DNA from: Siphonobacter sp. SORGH_AS_0500
GTDB lineage: Bacteria > Bacteroidota > Bacteroidia > Cytophagales > Spirosomataceae
Assembly (NCBI RefSeq): GCF_002838835.1
Contig: NZ_NHPP01000001.1
Coordinates: 421,699 to 485,698, forward strand
Direction of reading: 5' to 3'
DNA length: 64,000 nucleotides
In this document: piece by piece, positions 1 through 8,715 of the stretch
How the letters are laid out: each line of letters starts with the position of its first letter
Numbering within the stretch: the first letter of the stretch is position 1
Notes under the pieces: generated by a model
The model's database searches: none
What the model was told of the DNA's origin: nothing
What the model saw: the letters and a program-made list of their open reading frames with translations, nothing else
Made by a program: the position numbers and the translations under genes

Positions 1-2
1 GC

Positions 3-1370
3 GGTCTGGTTATGGGTCTGTTACCTAACGTACTCCTCCAGTCCACTACTACCGATACGGACATCGTTCTGATGGGGTATGTTAGCTGTCTGGTGTATTT
101 TTTGTTTTCCTATCACGAAACCAAACGCCGTCGGTATCTATACCTGGCAGGACTCACGTTTGGCATAGCTCTGGGACATAAAATTACGCTAGTACTGCAA
201 TTCCCTTCACTATTTATGGTTGCGGTATATGTATTCGTTGCTGGCGTTCCTAATGTAAAAGCTTCCCTTTTCAAGCTCAAGCATTTGGTTACTTCGGCTC
301 TAGTGGGCATACTTCTATTCACCTTACCGACTGGTTATTTATCTAATCTGAAGAGATACAACCACCCGATTGGTCCCCCAACGGCTACTCGTCATCAGTC
401 AGTGGAACGAGCAGGTGGAATTTTCAGTGCCAACCTTTATGAGCAAGGCACTCGAAATTTGTTACGCTACAGTTTTGATTTCATGAATCTGGACGGTCTA
501 ACTAACATTCCAGCTATTGAAAAAGGACCCAATCGTTGGTTTAAAGCCCCGTTCATCTGGCTGGAAGAAAAAGCTCACGCCCGACTGGTGGAAGAGACGG
601 ACTTTACAATCCGTCCTTTTGAATATAATCGTCCTTATATTTTCACAAATGGTCTACCTTACTGGGGAGCCTTGGGTTTTCTGTTGATTTGGCCGCTGGT
701 GTTTCTGGTGCTTTTTGGAGTCATTCGTTCTAAACCACATTGGTTTCTGGCAATCGCTACGCTTTTACACGCGGCAGCCCTCTCCTATTCGGCCCCTTAT
801 GATCCCTTTAAAGGACGCTATTTTATCAGTACGGCCATTTATGCCGTTCCATTTTTGACCTTACTTTTTACGAAACGTCAAAGCCTTCTGGCTACCAACA
901 GTGGGTTACTTAAAGCGTATACGTTGGTACTTGTGTTGCTGGCCTGCCCTTCCGCCATTCTGGCAGTGCTCTGGAACGAGCGTTGCTTGCCCGTAGCTCA
1001 TCATGGAAAGCCCTCGGCCTTCCAAGCAGGGCGAATCGAGCGAATGTCTTATGCCCGGGAAGATTTACAGACTGCTTATGAAAATTTTGAAAAGCTGGTG
1101 CCGGAGAACGCAACAATCGCTTTAGCTGATATTAATGATGATTATGAGTATCCGCTTTTTGGTAAAAACCTGACCCGTAAACTCATTCCAATCAATCCGT
1201 TTGAGCAAGGTTTACAGCCTATCCCTAAAGAAGCTGATTACCTTTTCTTTGCGGCCAGTGTTATTAAACCACAACCCGGTGACATTCGTCTGGGTACGGA
1301 TACTACAGCTGCCACCCGAGCGAAAATGTTGGTGCCGGCTGAAGATTACTGGTTACGTAAATTGAAATAA
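3..1370 (+). CDS. Membrane glycosyltransferase, GT39/PMT_2-like (5' end outside window)
   Basis: The reading frame is open back to the window edge, so the gene probably starts upstream; the first visible ATG is at 12. The visible part has about eight hydrophobic segments (for example near residues 20-36, 45-58, 62-78, 90-108, 215-238, 244-262, 270-286 and 300-320), then a soluble tail of about 130 residues. The early segment LLQSTTTDTDIVL resembles the region after the second membrane helix in PMT_2 (ArnT-like) lipid-linked sugar transferases. By family it would move a sugar from a polyprenyl-phosphate donor in the inner membrane. It heads a polysaccharide gene cluster, which fits. The substrate is unknown. 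The catalytic N-terminal Asp region lies outside the window. Confidence 0.65.
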   Translation, partial: GLVMGLLPNVLLQSTTTDTDIVLMGYVSCLVYFLFSYHETKRRRYLYLAGLTFGIALGHKITLVLQFPSLFMVAVYVFVAGVPNVKASLFKLKHLVTSALVGILLFTLPTGYLSNLKRYNHPIGPPTATRHQSVERAGGIFSANLYEQGTRNLLRYSFDFMNLDGLTNIPAIEKGPNRWFKAPFIWLEEKAHARLVEETDFTIRPFEYNRPYIFTNGLPYWGALGFLLIWPLVFLVLFGVIRSKPHWFLAIATLLHAAALSYSAPYDPFKGRYFISTAIYAVPFLTLLFTKRQSLLATNSGLLKAYTLVLVLLACPSAILAVLWNERCLPVAHHGKPSAFQAGRIERMSYAREDLQTAYENFEKLVPENATIALADINDDYEYPLFGKNLTRKLIPINPFEQGLQPIPKEADYLFFAASVIKPQPGDIRLGTDTTAATRAKMLVPAEDYWLRKLK

Positions 1371-1392
1371 CCATTTTCAGTATCATTCCAGC

Positions 1393-1450
1393 AAAGCTGT
1401 TTAGAAGATTGCGTTTCCGATGCATGAAACTCTAAACAGCTTTTAATTTT
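1393..1450 (+). terminator. Hairpin terminator after the GT39-like gene
   Basis: A 13-base arm AAAGCTGTTTAGA (1393-1405) pairs with TCTAAACAGCTTT (1431-1443), followed by TAATTTTG. The loop is 25 bases, longer than a classic terminator. The T-rich end overlaps the promoter of the next gene. Confidence 0.5.
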
Positions 1451-1451
1451 G
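1444..1451 (+). promoter_or_regulatory. Putative Bacteroidota -7 box for the wbqC-led cluster
   Basis: TAATTTTG matches the Bacteroidota -7 consensus TAnnTTTG and lies 22 bases before the ATG at 1474. No clear -33 TTG was seen because the upstream DNA is the terminator stem. Confidence 0.4.
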
Positions 1452-1473
1452 ACTTCAACTTAATTTTAGAGTT

Positions 1474-2172
1474 ATGACCTTAGCCATCATGCAGCCTTAT
1501 TTATTTCCATACATTGGATATTTCCAGCTGCTTAATGCCGTAGATAAGTTCGTGATTTATGATGACGTAGCTTTTATTAATCGGGGATGGATTAACCGTA
1601 ACTCCATTCTGAATAACGGAAAAGCCCAGTTATTTACTGTACCTCTGAAAGAAGCCAGTCAGAATAAATTAATCCACGAAATTTCAATTGATACCGATCA
1701 GAAATGGCGGGATAAATTGCTTAAAACGATTCAGCAGAATTATAAAAAGGCCCCTCATTTCGCTGCTGTTTTCCCAATAGTGGAAGCCGTTTTTCAACAA
1801 TCTGAGTCGAATATCAGCACTTACATTTACAATAGCCTTACCATGATCGGCGAGTATCTTTCCATTGCTACGCCCCTCGTTAAAAGTTCTACCATTTACA
1901 ATAATCAGCATCTAAAGGCTCAGGAACGTATTCTGGATATTTGCTTACAGGAAAAAGCTGATCATTATATCAATCCCATTGGCGGTAGAGAACTGTATAA
2001 CAAAGACCTGTTTGCTGAACACGGGATTCAACTAAACTTCATCCGTTCGGAACGAGTGGAATACCCTCAACTGGGCGGCGAGTTTACCCCTTGGCTGAGT
2101 ATCATTGATGTCATGATGTTTAATAGTAAAGAACAGATTCAGGAACTGTTAAAGGCCTATATTCTGGAGTAG
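1474..2172 (+). CDS. WbqC family protein
   Basis: A protein of 232 residues, full length for the WbqC-like family (PF08889). The N-terminus MTLAIMQPYLFPYIGYFQLL and the following FVIYDDVAFINRGWINRN are the family signature. WbqC proteins occur in O-antigen and capsule loci, and their enzymatic role is not firmly established. The neighbours are glycosyltransferases, which agrees with a role in surface-polysaccharide synthesis, possibly in making an amino or acyl-sugar precursor (inference). No signal peptide or membrane segment is visible, so it is probably cytoplasmic. The ATG sits just after a TAnnTTTG promoter box. Confidence 0.9.
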   Translation: MTLAIMQPYLFPYIGYFQLLNAVDKFVIYDDVAFINRGWINRNSILNNGKAQLFTVPLKEASQNKLIHEISIDTDQKWRDKLLKTIQQNYKKAPHFAAVFPIVEAVFQQSESNISTYIYNSLTMIGEYLSIATPLVKSSTIYNNQHLKAQERILDICLQEKADHYINPIGGRELYNKDLFAEHGIQLNFIRSERVEYPQLGGEFTPWLSIIDVMMFNSKEQIQELLKAYILE

Positions 2173-2255
2173 TGGAACGTTTGAAGTCGGTAGTTATTCA
2201 GCGTTAATGCCCCGACCTTGAAACCTAAAACAGGCCACTGAAAACTCAGAAAAGT

Positions 2256-3260
2256 ATGTACGATGTTTCGATTCTGATCATTAATTATAAATGTGCCGGG
2301 CTTACCAACGATGCCATTCAGTCGGTTAAAGACTGGACCCGAAAGGTAACCTACGAAATCATTGTCGTTGATAATGACTCGCAGGATTCCAGCCAGACGG
2401 AAGTTCTTCAGAAACACCCCGATGTTCAGTGGATTAACATGGGGTATAATGCCGGTTTTGCCCGAGCTAATAATCGGGCCATTCAGGCAGCTACAGGTCG
2501 GTATTACTTATTACTCAACGCCGATACCTTACAGAACATGCCCGCGATTGACCTTTGCGTGGAACGCATGGATGCAGAACCCGACGTGGTAGCGACCGCC
2601 CCCATGCAATTATATGCAAATGGTACACCGCAGCCGTATTTTCAAAGTTTCGCCGAATTTCGTCGCATATTTTATATCGTACCCATCCGTCTGCAAACAT
2701 GGGTGGAACGCCTGATTCCAGAAACTAAGTATCAAGATCCTCGTCAGCATGACTGGCTGGTGGGAGCATTCATGGTGGTTCGTCGCGAGGCCGTCGTAAA
2801 GGTCGGACCGCTGGACGAAAGTTTCTTTATGTATGGAGAAGACGTCGAATGGTCTTATCGACTAGGTAAGGCAGGCAAGTTACTCTATTTTAAAGACTTA
2901 GGATTCCTACACTTAACCAGCGACTCCCCTTTCCGCCGAACGGATGTCTCATATGTGAATCGCTTCAATGTACAGATGCAGGTTTCTAATCTGCTCTGGC
3001 TACGCAAGCAGTATGGCGTTGGAGCTTATTTAGTTGTGATGCTAAATTATGCTTTACTGATTCCCATTTTTACTGGGTGGAAAGCCTTCGTTAACTTCCG
3101 CAATCGCCGTCCGATTTTTAGTGAAATGGAAAATCAAAAGCGGTTTTCCCGCCGCTTTCAAATGTTATTACGGTATTTTTGGCCCACGGTCTGGAACCGC
3201 CCCGGGTTTTACAAAATCAAACCCGAAGAAATATCGTCTGATACGTATGCCTACCCCTAA
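2256..3260 (+). CDS. Glycosyltransferase family 2 (rhamnosyltransferase-like)
   Basis: A 334-residue GT-A enzyme. The N-terminus has the GT2 nucleotide-binding start VSILIINYKCAG and IIVVDNDSQDSS, then an acidic metal-binding site in LLLNADTLQ near residue 90. The motif GPLDESFFMYGEDVEWSYR near residues 180-198 is typical of WbbL/RfbN-like dTDP-rhamnosyl transferases. A hydrophobic stretch near residues 253-272 may anchor the enzyme to the membrane. By family it adds one sugar to a lipid-linked glycan on the cytoplasmic face. The end overlaps the start of the next gene by 14 bases, so the two are probably translationally coupled. Confidence 0.88.
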   Translation: MYDVSILIINYKCAGLTNDAIQSVKDWTRKVTYEIIVVDNDSQDSSQTEVLQKHPDVQWINMGYNAGFARANNRAIQAATGRYYLLLNADTLQNMPAIDLCVERMDAEPDVVATAPMQLYANGTPQPYFQSFAEFRRIFYIVPIRLQTWVERLIPETKYQDPRQHDWLVGAFMVVRREAVVKVGPLDESFFMYGEDVEWSYRLGKAGKLLYFKDLGFLHLTSDSPFRRTDVSYVNRFNVQMQVSNLLWLRKQYGVGAYLVVMLNYALLIPIFTGWKAFVNFRNRRPIFSEMENQKRFSRRFQMLLRYFWPTVWNRPGFYKIKPEEISSDTYAYP

Positions 3261-4350
3261 GATACTGATTATCACTCCTTACGCTGGACGGACAGGCTCT
3301 GAAATGATGATTGGGTATTTACTCAATCGTTTTGATCGGAAGTGTTTTCAAATGGCTCTCTGTACCCTTCAGCCCGGAGAGTTACTGAATGATATTCCCA
3401 AAGACGTACCTACGTTTACCGCTCCGAGTCATTTTTCCATTATTCAGAAGCTCCAGAATAAATTCGGTGAAAATCCGATCACTAGTTATCTCAAAAAAGT
3501 ACAGAAAGCGTATCAGGCCGATGTATGGTATTTCAATACGCTGGTGCCTTCTTTTTTGTTACCCCTGGCTCAGGAATTGGGCGTAAAAATAGTTACGCAT
3601 TTTCATGAACTTCCCATGGAATATCTGGCCCTGAAAGCCGATGTATTCCGAAATATTATTACCCAAAGTGATCTGATTATTGGTTGTTCGGAAGTGGTTT
3701 GCCAACGAATTCGGGAAGCTGGCGGTCAACGGATTGAGTTATGTCACTCCCTCATTGACCAGTCCAGAATTCAGATTAACCCTACTCGTGTGGAAGAGTT
3801 AAAGGCTGATTTAAAGATTAAACCTGACGAATTCGTCTGGGTAATGTCAGGCCAGGCTACCTACCGGAAGGGTTTCGATTTATTACCCGACTTTGCTACC
3901 GAGCTTCAGGGAACCCGTGCCCGAATCATCTGGCTGGGCCAGTTACTGGACGATGGGCTGGTCGAATATACCCGTCAAAAACTAAAACATAATACGGGCA
4001 TTCGGGTTGATGTAATGGGCATCCAGCGGGAGGATTACTACGCGTATCTTTCCCTGGCCAATGGTTTCCTTCTGACTTCCCGTGAAGATCCCTTTCCCTT
4101 AGTCATGATTGAGGCAGCTACTTTGGCTAAACCCATTGTGGCTTTCCCTTCTGGTGGCGTGATTGAATTTGTACAGGAAGGCATGGGCGAAGTACCCGAC
4201 TCCTGGAACGTGCGGGATGTGGTTACTTCCATGAAAAAAGTCATGAACAATCAGTTGGCTTTGAGTGAAGTAGCTAGCCAGAACAGAGCCCGGCAATTTG
4301 ATGTTTCCGCCATTGTTTCCCGTTGGGAAACCCTCATGGCTCAGCTTTAA
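3247..4350 (+). CDS. Glycosyltransferase family 4
   Basis: A GT-B enzyme of 367 residues when started at the ATG at 3247 (MPTPKILIITPYAGRTGSEM). The frame stays open back to 3121, but that part only translates the previous gene in another frame, so I reject the longer start. The N-terminal domain has a GT4 glycine-rich loop (GRTGSEMM). The C-terminal Glycos_transf_1 domain has a KGFD donor loop and the E-x7-E-like motif SREDPFPLVMIEAATLAKP. It resembles the next gene along most of its length (THFHELPMEY versus TYAHEMPMGI), so the pair probably arose by duplication. Acceptor and donor are unknown. Confidence 0.88.
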   Translation: MPTPKILIITPYAGRTGSEMMIGYLLNRFDRKCFQMALCTLQPGELLNDIPKDVPTFTAPSHFSIIQKLQNKFGENPITSYLKKVQKAYQADVWYFNTLVPSFLLPLAQELGVKIVTHFHELPMEYLALKADVFRNIITQSDLIIGCSEVVCQRIREAGGQRIELCHSLIDQSRIQINPTRVEELKADLKIKPDEFVWVMSGQATYRKGFDLLPDFATELQGTRARIIWLGQLLDDGLVEYTRQKLKHNTGIRVDVMGIQREDYYAYLSLANGFLLTSREDPFPLVMIEAATLAKPIVAFPSGGVIEFVQEGMGEVPDSWNVRDVVTSMKKVMNNQLALSEVASQNRARQFDVSAIVSRWETLMAQL

Positions 4351-4384
4351 GGTCAGGAAAAGACTGTCTTTTATCAAACAGTCG

Positions 4385-4392
4385 TATTTTTG
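4385..4392 (+). promoter_or_regulatory. Putative -7 box upstream of second GT4 gene
   Basis: TATTTTTG matches TAnnTTTG, 42 bases before the ATG at 4434. Just upstream, GACTGT (4362-4367) can pair with ACAGTC (4378-4383). This small hairpin followed by a T run may act as a weak terminator of the previous gene or as a promoter-overlapping element. Confidence 0.4.
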
Positions 4393-4433
4393 CCGCCTTA
4401 CTGATTTAATTTTTAACGTAACGATTCCGTATT

Positions 4434-5573
4434 ATGAAAAAAATTCTGTTCATCAGCCACGATGCTAACCGTGCAGGTGCACAGATTTTACTACTCCGAT
4501 TTCTGAAGCAACTCAAAAACGTACCTGAGTATCAGTTTAAGATATTACTTCGTCACGGTGGTTCGTTATTGCGGGATTTCGAGAAAGTAGCTCCGGTTTA
4601 TCATTGGTATCATCGGGAATTAGGTAATCGCCAGAAAGTAGCCCGGCTTTTAAACCGTAAAACATTTCAGGAGCAAATTCTAAAAGAGATTAAAAATGAA
4701 CGATACGATCTGATCGTATCTAATACCATTACCAACGGCGAGTTGTTACATCAACTGCGACCGCTGGTAAAATGCCCGATGGTTACGTATGCTCACGAAA
4801 TGCCCATGGGCATCGCGATGTATACCGATCCTTCAAGTTTCAATCAGACTCTGCGTTACACAGATGCGTACTGGGCCTGTTCAGAAGCTCAGCGGTTGAT
4901 TTATATTGAACGTTTCGGAATAGATCCTGCTAAGATTTCCGTTCTCCCCTCCCTATTACCCGACGGGGCCTGGCAATTGAAGCCTTCAGAAGAAGCCGTT
5001 TCTCAGATCAGAAAATTGCTGGAATTACCCGAAGGAGCATTAGTAGTCGGAGCTGTCGGAACATTCGACTGGCGAAAAGGCATTGACATTTTTGTACAGC
5101 TAGCCCGTCAGTCCGAACCGGAAACGCATTTTGTCTGGGTGGGGGGCCATGAACATCAGGTAGAATATCACATGATTACGGAAGATCTGCGAAGATTGGG
5201 CTTGAGTGACCGAGTGCACCTGATTCCTCATTCAGATCGCCCTTTTGATTTTATTTCGGCCTTTGATGTCTTCGTTTTAACCTCCCGCGAAGAGCCTTAT
5301 CCACTGGTAGTTCTGGAAGCAGCTTTGCTAGCCCGTCCCATTGTCTGTTTTGCTCAATCCGGCGGAGCCCCCGATTTTGTGGAACAAGATGCCGGCTTTG
5401 TAGCCAACTACCTCGATTCATCAGCCATGAGTCATTATATTTCTCAGTTACTCCGGAACCCGGAATTACGGCAAAAAATGGGTCATACCGCCCGGGAAAA
5501 GGTATTTGCTCGTCATCAGGATGAGCGGGCCATGCAGGCCTTTCTGGAGCTCATTGAAAAAAGCTGCTCCTGA
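4434..5573 (+). CDS. Glycosyltransferase family 4
   Basis: A 379-residue GT-B transferase. The N-terminus MKKILFISHDANRAGAQILL is a GT4 acceptor-domain start. The C-terminal domain has GAVGTFDWRKGIDIFVQLA for donor binding and the E-x7-E segment SREEPYPLVVLEAALLARP. It is a paralogue of the gene just upstream. It has its own likely promoter. The role is inferred to be adding a sugar to the growing repeat unit of the surface polysaccharide. Substrate specificity cannot be read from the sequence. Confidence 0.88.
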   Translation: MKKILFISHDANRAGAQILLLRFLKQLKNVPEYQFKILLRHGGSLLRDFEKVAPVYHWYHRELGNRQKVARLLNRKTFQEQILKEIKNERYDLIVSNTITNGELLHQLRPLVKCPMVTYAHEMPMGIAMYTDPSSFNQTLRYTDAYWACSEAQRLIYIERFGIDPAKISVLPSLLPDGAWQLKPSEEAVSQIRKLLELPEGALVVGAVGTFDWRKGIDIFVQLARQSEPETHFVWVGGHEHQVEYHMITEDLRRLGLSDRVHLIPHSDRPFDFISAFDVFVLTSREEPYPLVVLEAALLARPIVCFAQSGGAPDFVEQDAGFVANYLDSSAMSHYISQLLRNPELRQKMGHTAREKVFARHQDERAMQAFLELIEKSCS

Positions 5574-5597
5574 TTTTCGTACTAAATTCGTTAACCT

Positions 5598-6587
5598 TTG
5601 AAAACCCTCGCTTTCACCATTTGCTCAATCAATTACCTCGCTCAGGCTCGTACTCTGGGAGAATCGCTGGCGGCTACTAACCCGGACATTCATTATGTAA
5701 TCGGACTGGTTGATCGCCTGGATGGGGTGGCTTTTGATACGGATAAAACACCTCCGTTTGAGTTACTGGAACTGCACCGGATTCCTATTCCGAACATGCA
5801 GTGGATGCAGGATAATTATGATATTACTGAATTAAATACAGCCGTTAAGCCATTATTTTTTCAGCATTTTTACAAACAATATTCTGATTATCAAAATTTT
5901 ATATATTTTGACCCAGATATTATCGTTTTTACTGAACTAAATTATTTACTGGACAAATTACGAGAAAACCAGATTGTTATTACCCCACATACCTTAAGCC
6001 CTTACACCGACACCTACATGCCTAATGAATGTGACATGCTGAATTCGGGCACTTTCAATCTGGGATTTATCGCGTTACGGAAAACAGATCAAACGCAGCA
6101 GTTTATTAACTGGTGGGCTGAAAAACTGGCGTATCAGGCGTACAATGACATTTGTAATGGCCTTTTTACGGATCAGAAATGGATCAATTACGTTCCACAT
6201 TACTACGACGAAGTACACATCAACCGACATCCCGGTCATAATGTAGCGTACTGGAATTTGCACGAACGCCATTTTACGTATCAGGACAATCAGTGGCTGA
6301 TTAATAATGAATGGCCGCTGCAATTTTTCCATTTCTCGGGGTACTCACCCACTCAGCCGCATTCCATTTCAAAGTATCAGAATCGATTTGATTTTACGCA
6401 ACGCCCGGATGTAAAGCCCTTGTTTGATTATTATGCTGAACGGTTGAAGGCCAATTTCAATGATTATTACCGAACCTTTGCCTGTATTTACGTTCGTCCT
6501 ACCAAAGTCATTCGTCTGAAACGTGTGCGGCAGGCGTTTCGAATGCCTTTTGAAAAAATTGCTCACTGGCTGAATCCATACGCCTGA
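5598..6587 (+). CDS. GT8-like nucleotide-sugar transferase (TTG start)
   Basis: A 329-residue protein beginning with TTG (MKTLAFTICSINYL); no in-frame ATG is available upstream. The segment NFIYFDPDIIVF holds a DPD at residues 105-107, the likely DxD metal site of a GT-A enzyme, and TLGESLAATNPD near the start resembles GT8 folds. A C-terminal block with paired tryptophans and CNGLFTDQKW is shared with the gene at 7668, its diverged paralogue. No membrane segment is seen. It is probably a cytoplasmic glycosyltransferase of the cluster. The exact CAZy family is uncertain. Confidence 0.72.
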   Translation: MKTLAFTICSINYLAQARTLGESLAATNPDIHYVIGLVDRLDGVAFDTDKTPPFELLELHRIPIPNMQWMQDNYDITELNTAVKPLFFQHFYKQYSDYQNFIYFDPDIIVFTELNYLLDKLRENQIVITPHTLSPYTDTYMPNECDMLNSGTFNLGFIALRKTDQTQQFINWWAEKLAYQAYNDICNGLFTDQKWINYVPHYYDEVHINRHPGHNVAYWNLHERHFTYQDNQWLINNEWPLQFFHFSGYSPTQPHSISKYQNRFDFTQRPDVKPLFDYYAERLKANFNDYYRTFACIYVRPTKVIRLKRVRQAFRMPFEKIAHWLNPYA

Positions 6588-6614
6588 ACCATAAACCGTT
6601 AGGAATTTAGCTTT

Positions 6615-7664
6615 ATGGAAAAGTTCATTGCCCTCTGGCAACATCGATACCGAAAATACTCAGAAATCTTCCTGACTTATCTCGCATTCTGGAAGACTGT
6701 TCTACGTATTAAATGGATTAAATTCCGAACGGGAAAACCCACCGTTGGTATCTTAATGACCGAACATTTAGGAGATATCGTTGCCTGCGAACCTATTTCG
6801 CAAACCATCCGCGAACGCCATCCCGATGCTCAAATCTTTTGGATTGTCAAAAAAGCCTTTCGTGACCTGGTAGCTTATAATCCCCGGATTAACCATCTCA
6901 TCGAAGAGCCTAATGTCTTGTTTTCCATTTTATTAACGGAGAAAAAACCTTTTGATACGCTTTATAATCTTCACCTCTCTAACCGCGTTTATTTCCCCTT
7001 ACAAAAGCGTTTAGTCAATCCCATTGCCGATCAGCGGGATTTAACCATTCATAATTACCTGAATTTTGGTCGTTTGGGAGAAATTTTCGCCGCCGCCGCG
7101 GGCTTACCCTTACCCGATCGCTCCAAAGCCCCCTCGCTGTATATTCCTGATGAGGTGAGATCTAAAATCGATGCTTTGAATTTACCCGAGAAATTTGCTG
7201 TTTTTCATACCTTTTCTAATCAACCCGTCAAAGATTGGCAACCCCAGCACTGGAATCAGTTAACATCTCAGGTTCTGAGCGAGTTTGGGCCTGTCATTGA
7301 AGTAGGGCTGAAAGGCCAGATTCAAAGTAACTCACCTTCTTTCCGTGATTTATGCGGTCAGTTAAGCATTCTGGAAACCGCCGAAGTTATTCGCCGGGCC
7401 AGTTTCTTTGTGGGCGTTGATAGCGGCCCGGCCCATTTGGCTAACGCCGTAGGAACGTATGGCTTTCTCTTGATTGGCAAGCTCGTACATTTCGAAGATT
7501 TTAACTTATATACAGGAGGTTATGGGGATGGAAGCAACGCCCGAATCATCTGGAAACGGAAAGGCCCAGCTTCTGAACTAACCTTTGAAGAAGTTTGGCA
7601 ACCCCTTCAGGAATACCTCATGGGGCGACGGATGACGGAGTTTATGGCCAAACGAATTGTGTAA
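6615..7664 (+). CDS. Glycosyltransferase family 9 (heptosyltransferase-like)
   Basis: A 349-residue GT9 protein of the ADP-heptose:LPS heptosyltransferase family. The family start is in VGILMTEHLGDIVACEP near residues 43-59, and the C-terminal donor site is in FFVGVDSGPAHLANAVGT. In the usual GT9 motif the segment after the first strand reads GDxxxxTP; here it is GDIVACEP. By family it transfers heptose or a similar sugar to LPS core. It lies 3 bases from the next gene, so both are probably in one operon. The sugar it moves is unknown. Confidence 0.85.
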   Translation: MEKFIALWQHRYRKYSEIFLTYLAFWKTVLRIKWIKFRTGKPTVGILMTEHLGDIVACEPISQTIRERHPDAQIFWIVKKAFRDLVAYNPRINHLIEEPNVLFSILLTEKKPFDTLYNLHLSNRVYFPLQKRLVNPIADQRDLTIHNYLNFGRLGEIFAAAAGLPLPDRSKAPSLYIPDEVRSKIDALNLPEKFAVFHTFSNQPVKDWQPQHWNQLTSQVLSEFGPVIEVGLKGQIQSNSPSFRDLCGQLSILETAEVIRRASFFVGVDSGPAHLANAVGTYGFLLIGKLVHFEDFNLYTGGYGDGSNARIIWKRKGPASELTFEEVWQPLQEYLMGRRMTEFMAKRIV

Positions 7665-7667
7665 ACT

Positions 7668-8609
7668 ATGCATTTTTTTACTGCTTGCTGGACGAAGCAT
7701 TTACCGAACATAGCGATTCTGGCGGATCAGGTGGCTCAGCACCATCCAGGTTCGTTTTTATATGTAGGCTGGATTGATCAACCCATTGACGTTACTCTTC
7801 CTGAAAACGTCAGCGTGGTTTCATACGATCAGCTCAGTATTCTTAAAAATTTAGCCCATAAATACACCCAGACCGAATTACTACACATCGCCCGGGTTTT
7901 TCTGGCTAAATGGTTATTGAAAGAAGATACGCTGGTTTTTCTGGAACCAGAAACACAGATTTTCAGGCCCTTAACGGAGTTAAGTACGGCTTTGACGAAA
8001 CAGCCTGCGGTCTTATTTTCGCAATGGTTACGGCCCCATCCCGACCGCCAATTCCCTGATAGCAAACACTATCTAAACTACGGCACTTACTTCTCGGGCA
8101 TTTGGGGCATTCGTCCCGGCACAATCACTAACCAGTTTCTGGAATGGTGGTGTCATAACTTGGAAACCCGGGGAGGTTATAATTTATGCGAAGGGCAGGG
8201 CTCTGATCAGCTGTGGCTGGACATGGCTCCAGCTTTGTTCGAAGGGGTTTTTCCACTTCGAAATTCAGCGTACGGCATACATGTGGGGAATGCCTTTGAA
8301 CGTTCGGGTGAAAATCCTGCCAGCTTTCATTTTCATTCGATGAAAGCCGACGGCAGTTATCCATCTTACGTAAGCAATCGGTCGATCCCCTCCTATTTTC
8401 AACAAGCTTCCAGAAAATATTCAACAAACCTTACCGCCCATCGGTTATACTCTCAGGCTAGCCAAATCAAACCGGCGTACGGTTTAGCTGACCCTGCGGA
8501 ACCCGTTAGTTTAATTCGACAACATTGGGCTGAATCCTTTCGAAAACTCATTAAGAAAATCAACACGTATCAACCCGATTTTCTATTCAAGGATTCACAA
8601 CCCAAGTAA
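7668..8609 (+). CDS. GT8-like transferase paralogue with altered DxD (EPE)
   Basis: A 313-residue protein homologous in layout to the gene at 5598: start MHFFTACWTKHLPN, a strand-loop TLVFLEPETQIF, and a C-terminal block with WW, CEGQGSDQLW. At the position of the DPD metal site of its paralogue it has EPE (residues 93-95). This may mean a changed metal site, or an inactive partner protein. It follows the GT9 gene by 3 bases. No signal peptide is visible. Function beyond a glycosyltransferase-like fold is not known. Confidence 0.65.
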   Translation: MHFFTACWTKHLPNIAILADQVAQHHPGSFLYVGWIDQPIDVTLPENVSVVSYDQLSILKNLAHKYTQTELLHIARVFLAKWLLKEDTLVFLEPETQIFRPLTELSTALTKQPAVLFSQWLRPHPDRQFPDSKHYLNYGTYFSGIWGIRPGTITNQFLEWWCHNLETRGGYNLCEGQGSDQLWLDMAPALFEGVFPLRNSAYGIHVGNAFERSGENPASFHFHSMKADGSYPSYVSNRSIPSYFQQASRKYSTNLTAHRLYSQASQIKPAYGLADPAEPVSLIRQHWAESFRKLIKKINTYQPDFLFKDSQPK

Positions 8610-8648
8610 GTTCCTACGGCACGGCTTTCGTAGTTCTCTCAGATAGGC

Positions 8649-8656
8649 TACCTTTG
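8649..8656 (+). promoter_or_regulatory. Putative -7 box TACCTTTG
   Basis: Exact match to TAnnTTTG in the 106-base gap before the GT2 gene at 8716. The gap suggests a separate transcription unit starts here. A -33 TTG is not clear. Confidence 0.45.
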
Positions 8657-8715
8657 CAACCAAATTTGTTCAACCTAAACCAAACCAAATCGGTTTATTT
8701 AGTAGATTATTCCCT

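Noticed and set aside
3121..3246. N-terminal extension of the GT4 gene at 3247
   Set aside because: It is the previous GT2 gene read in another frame.
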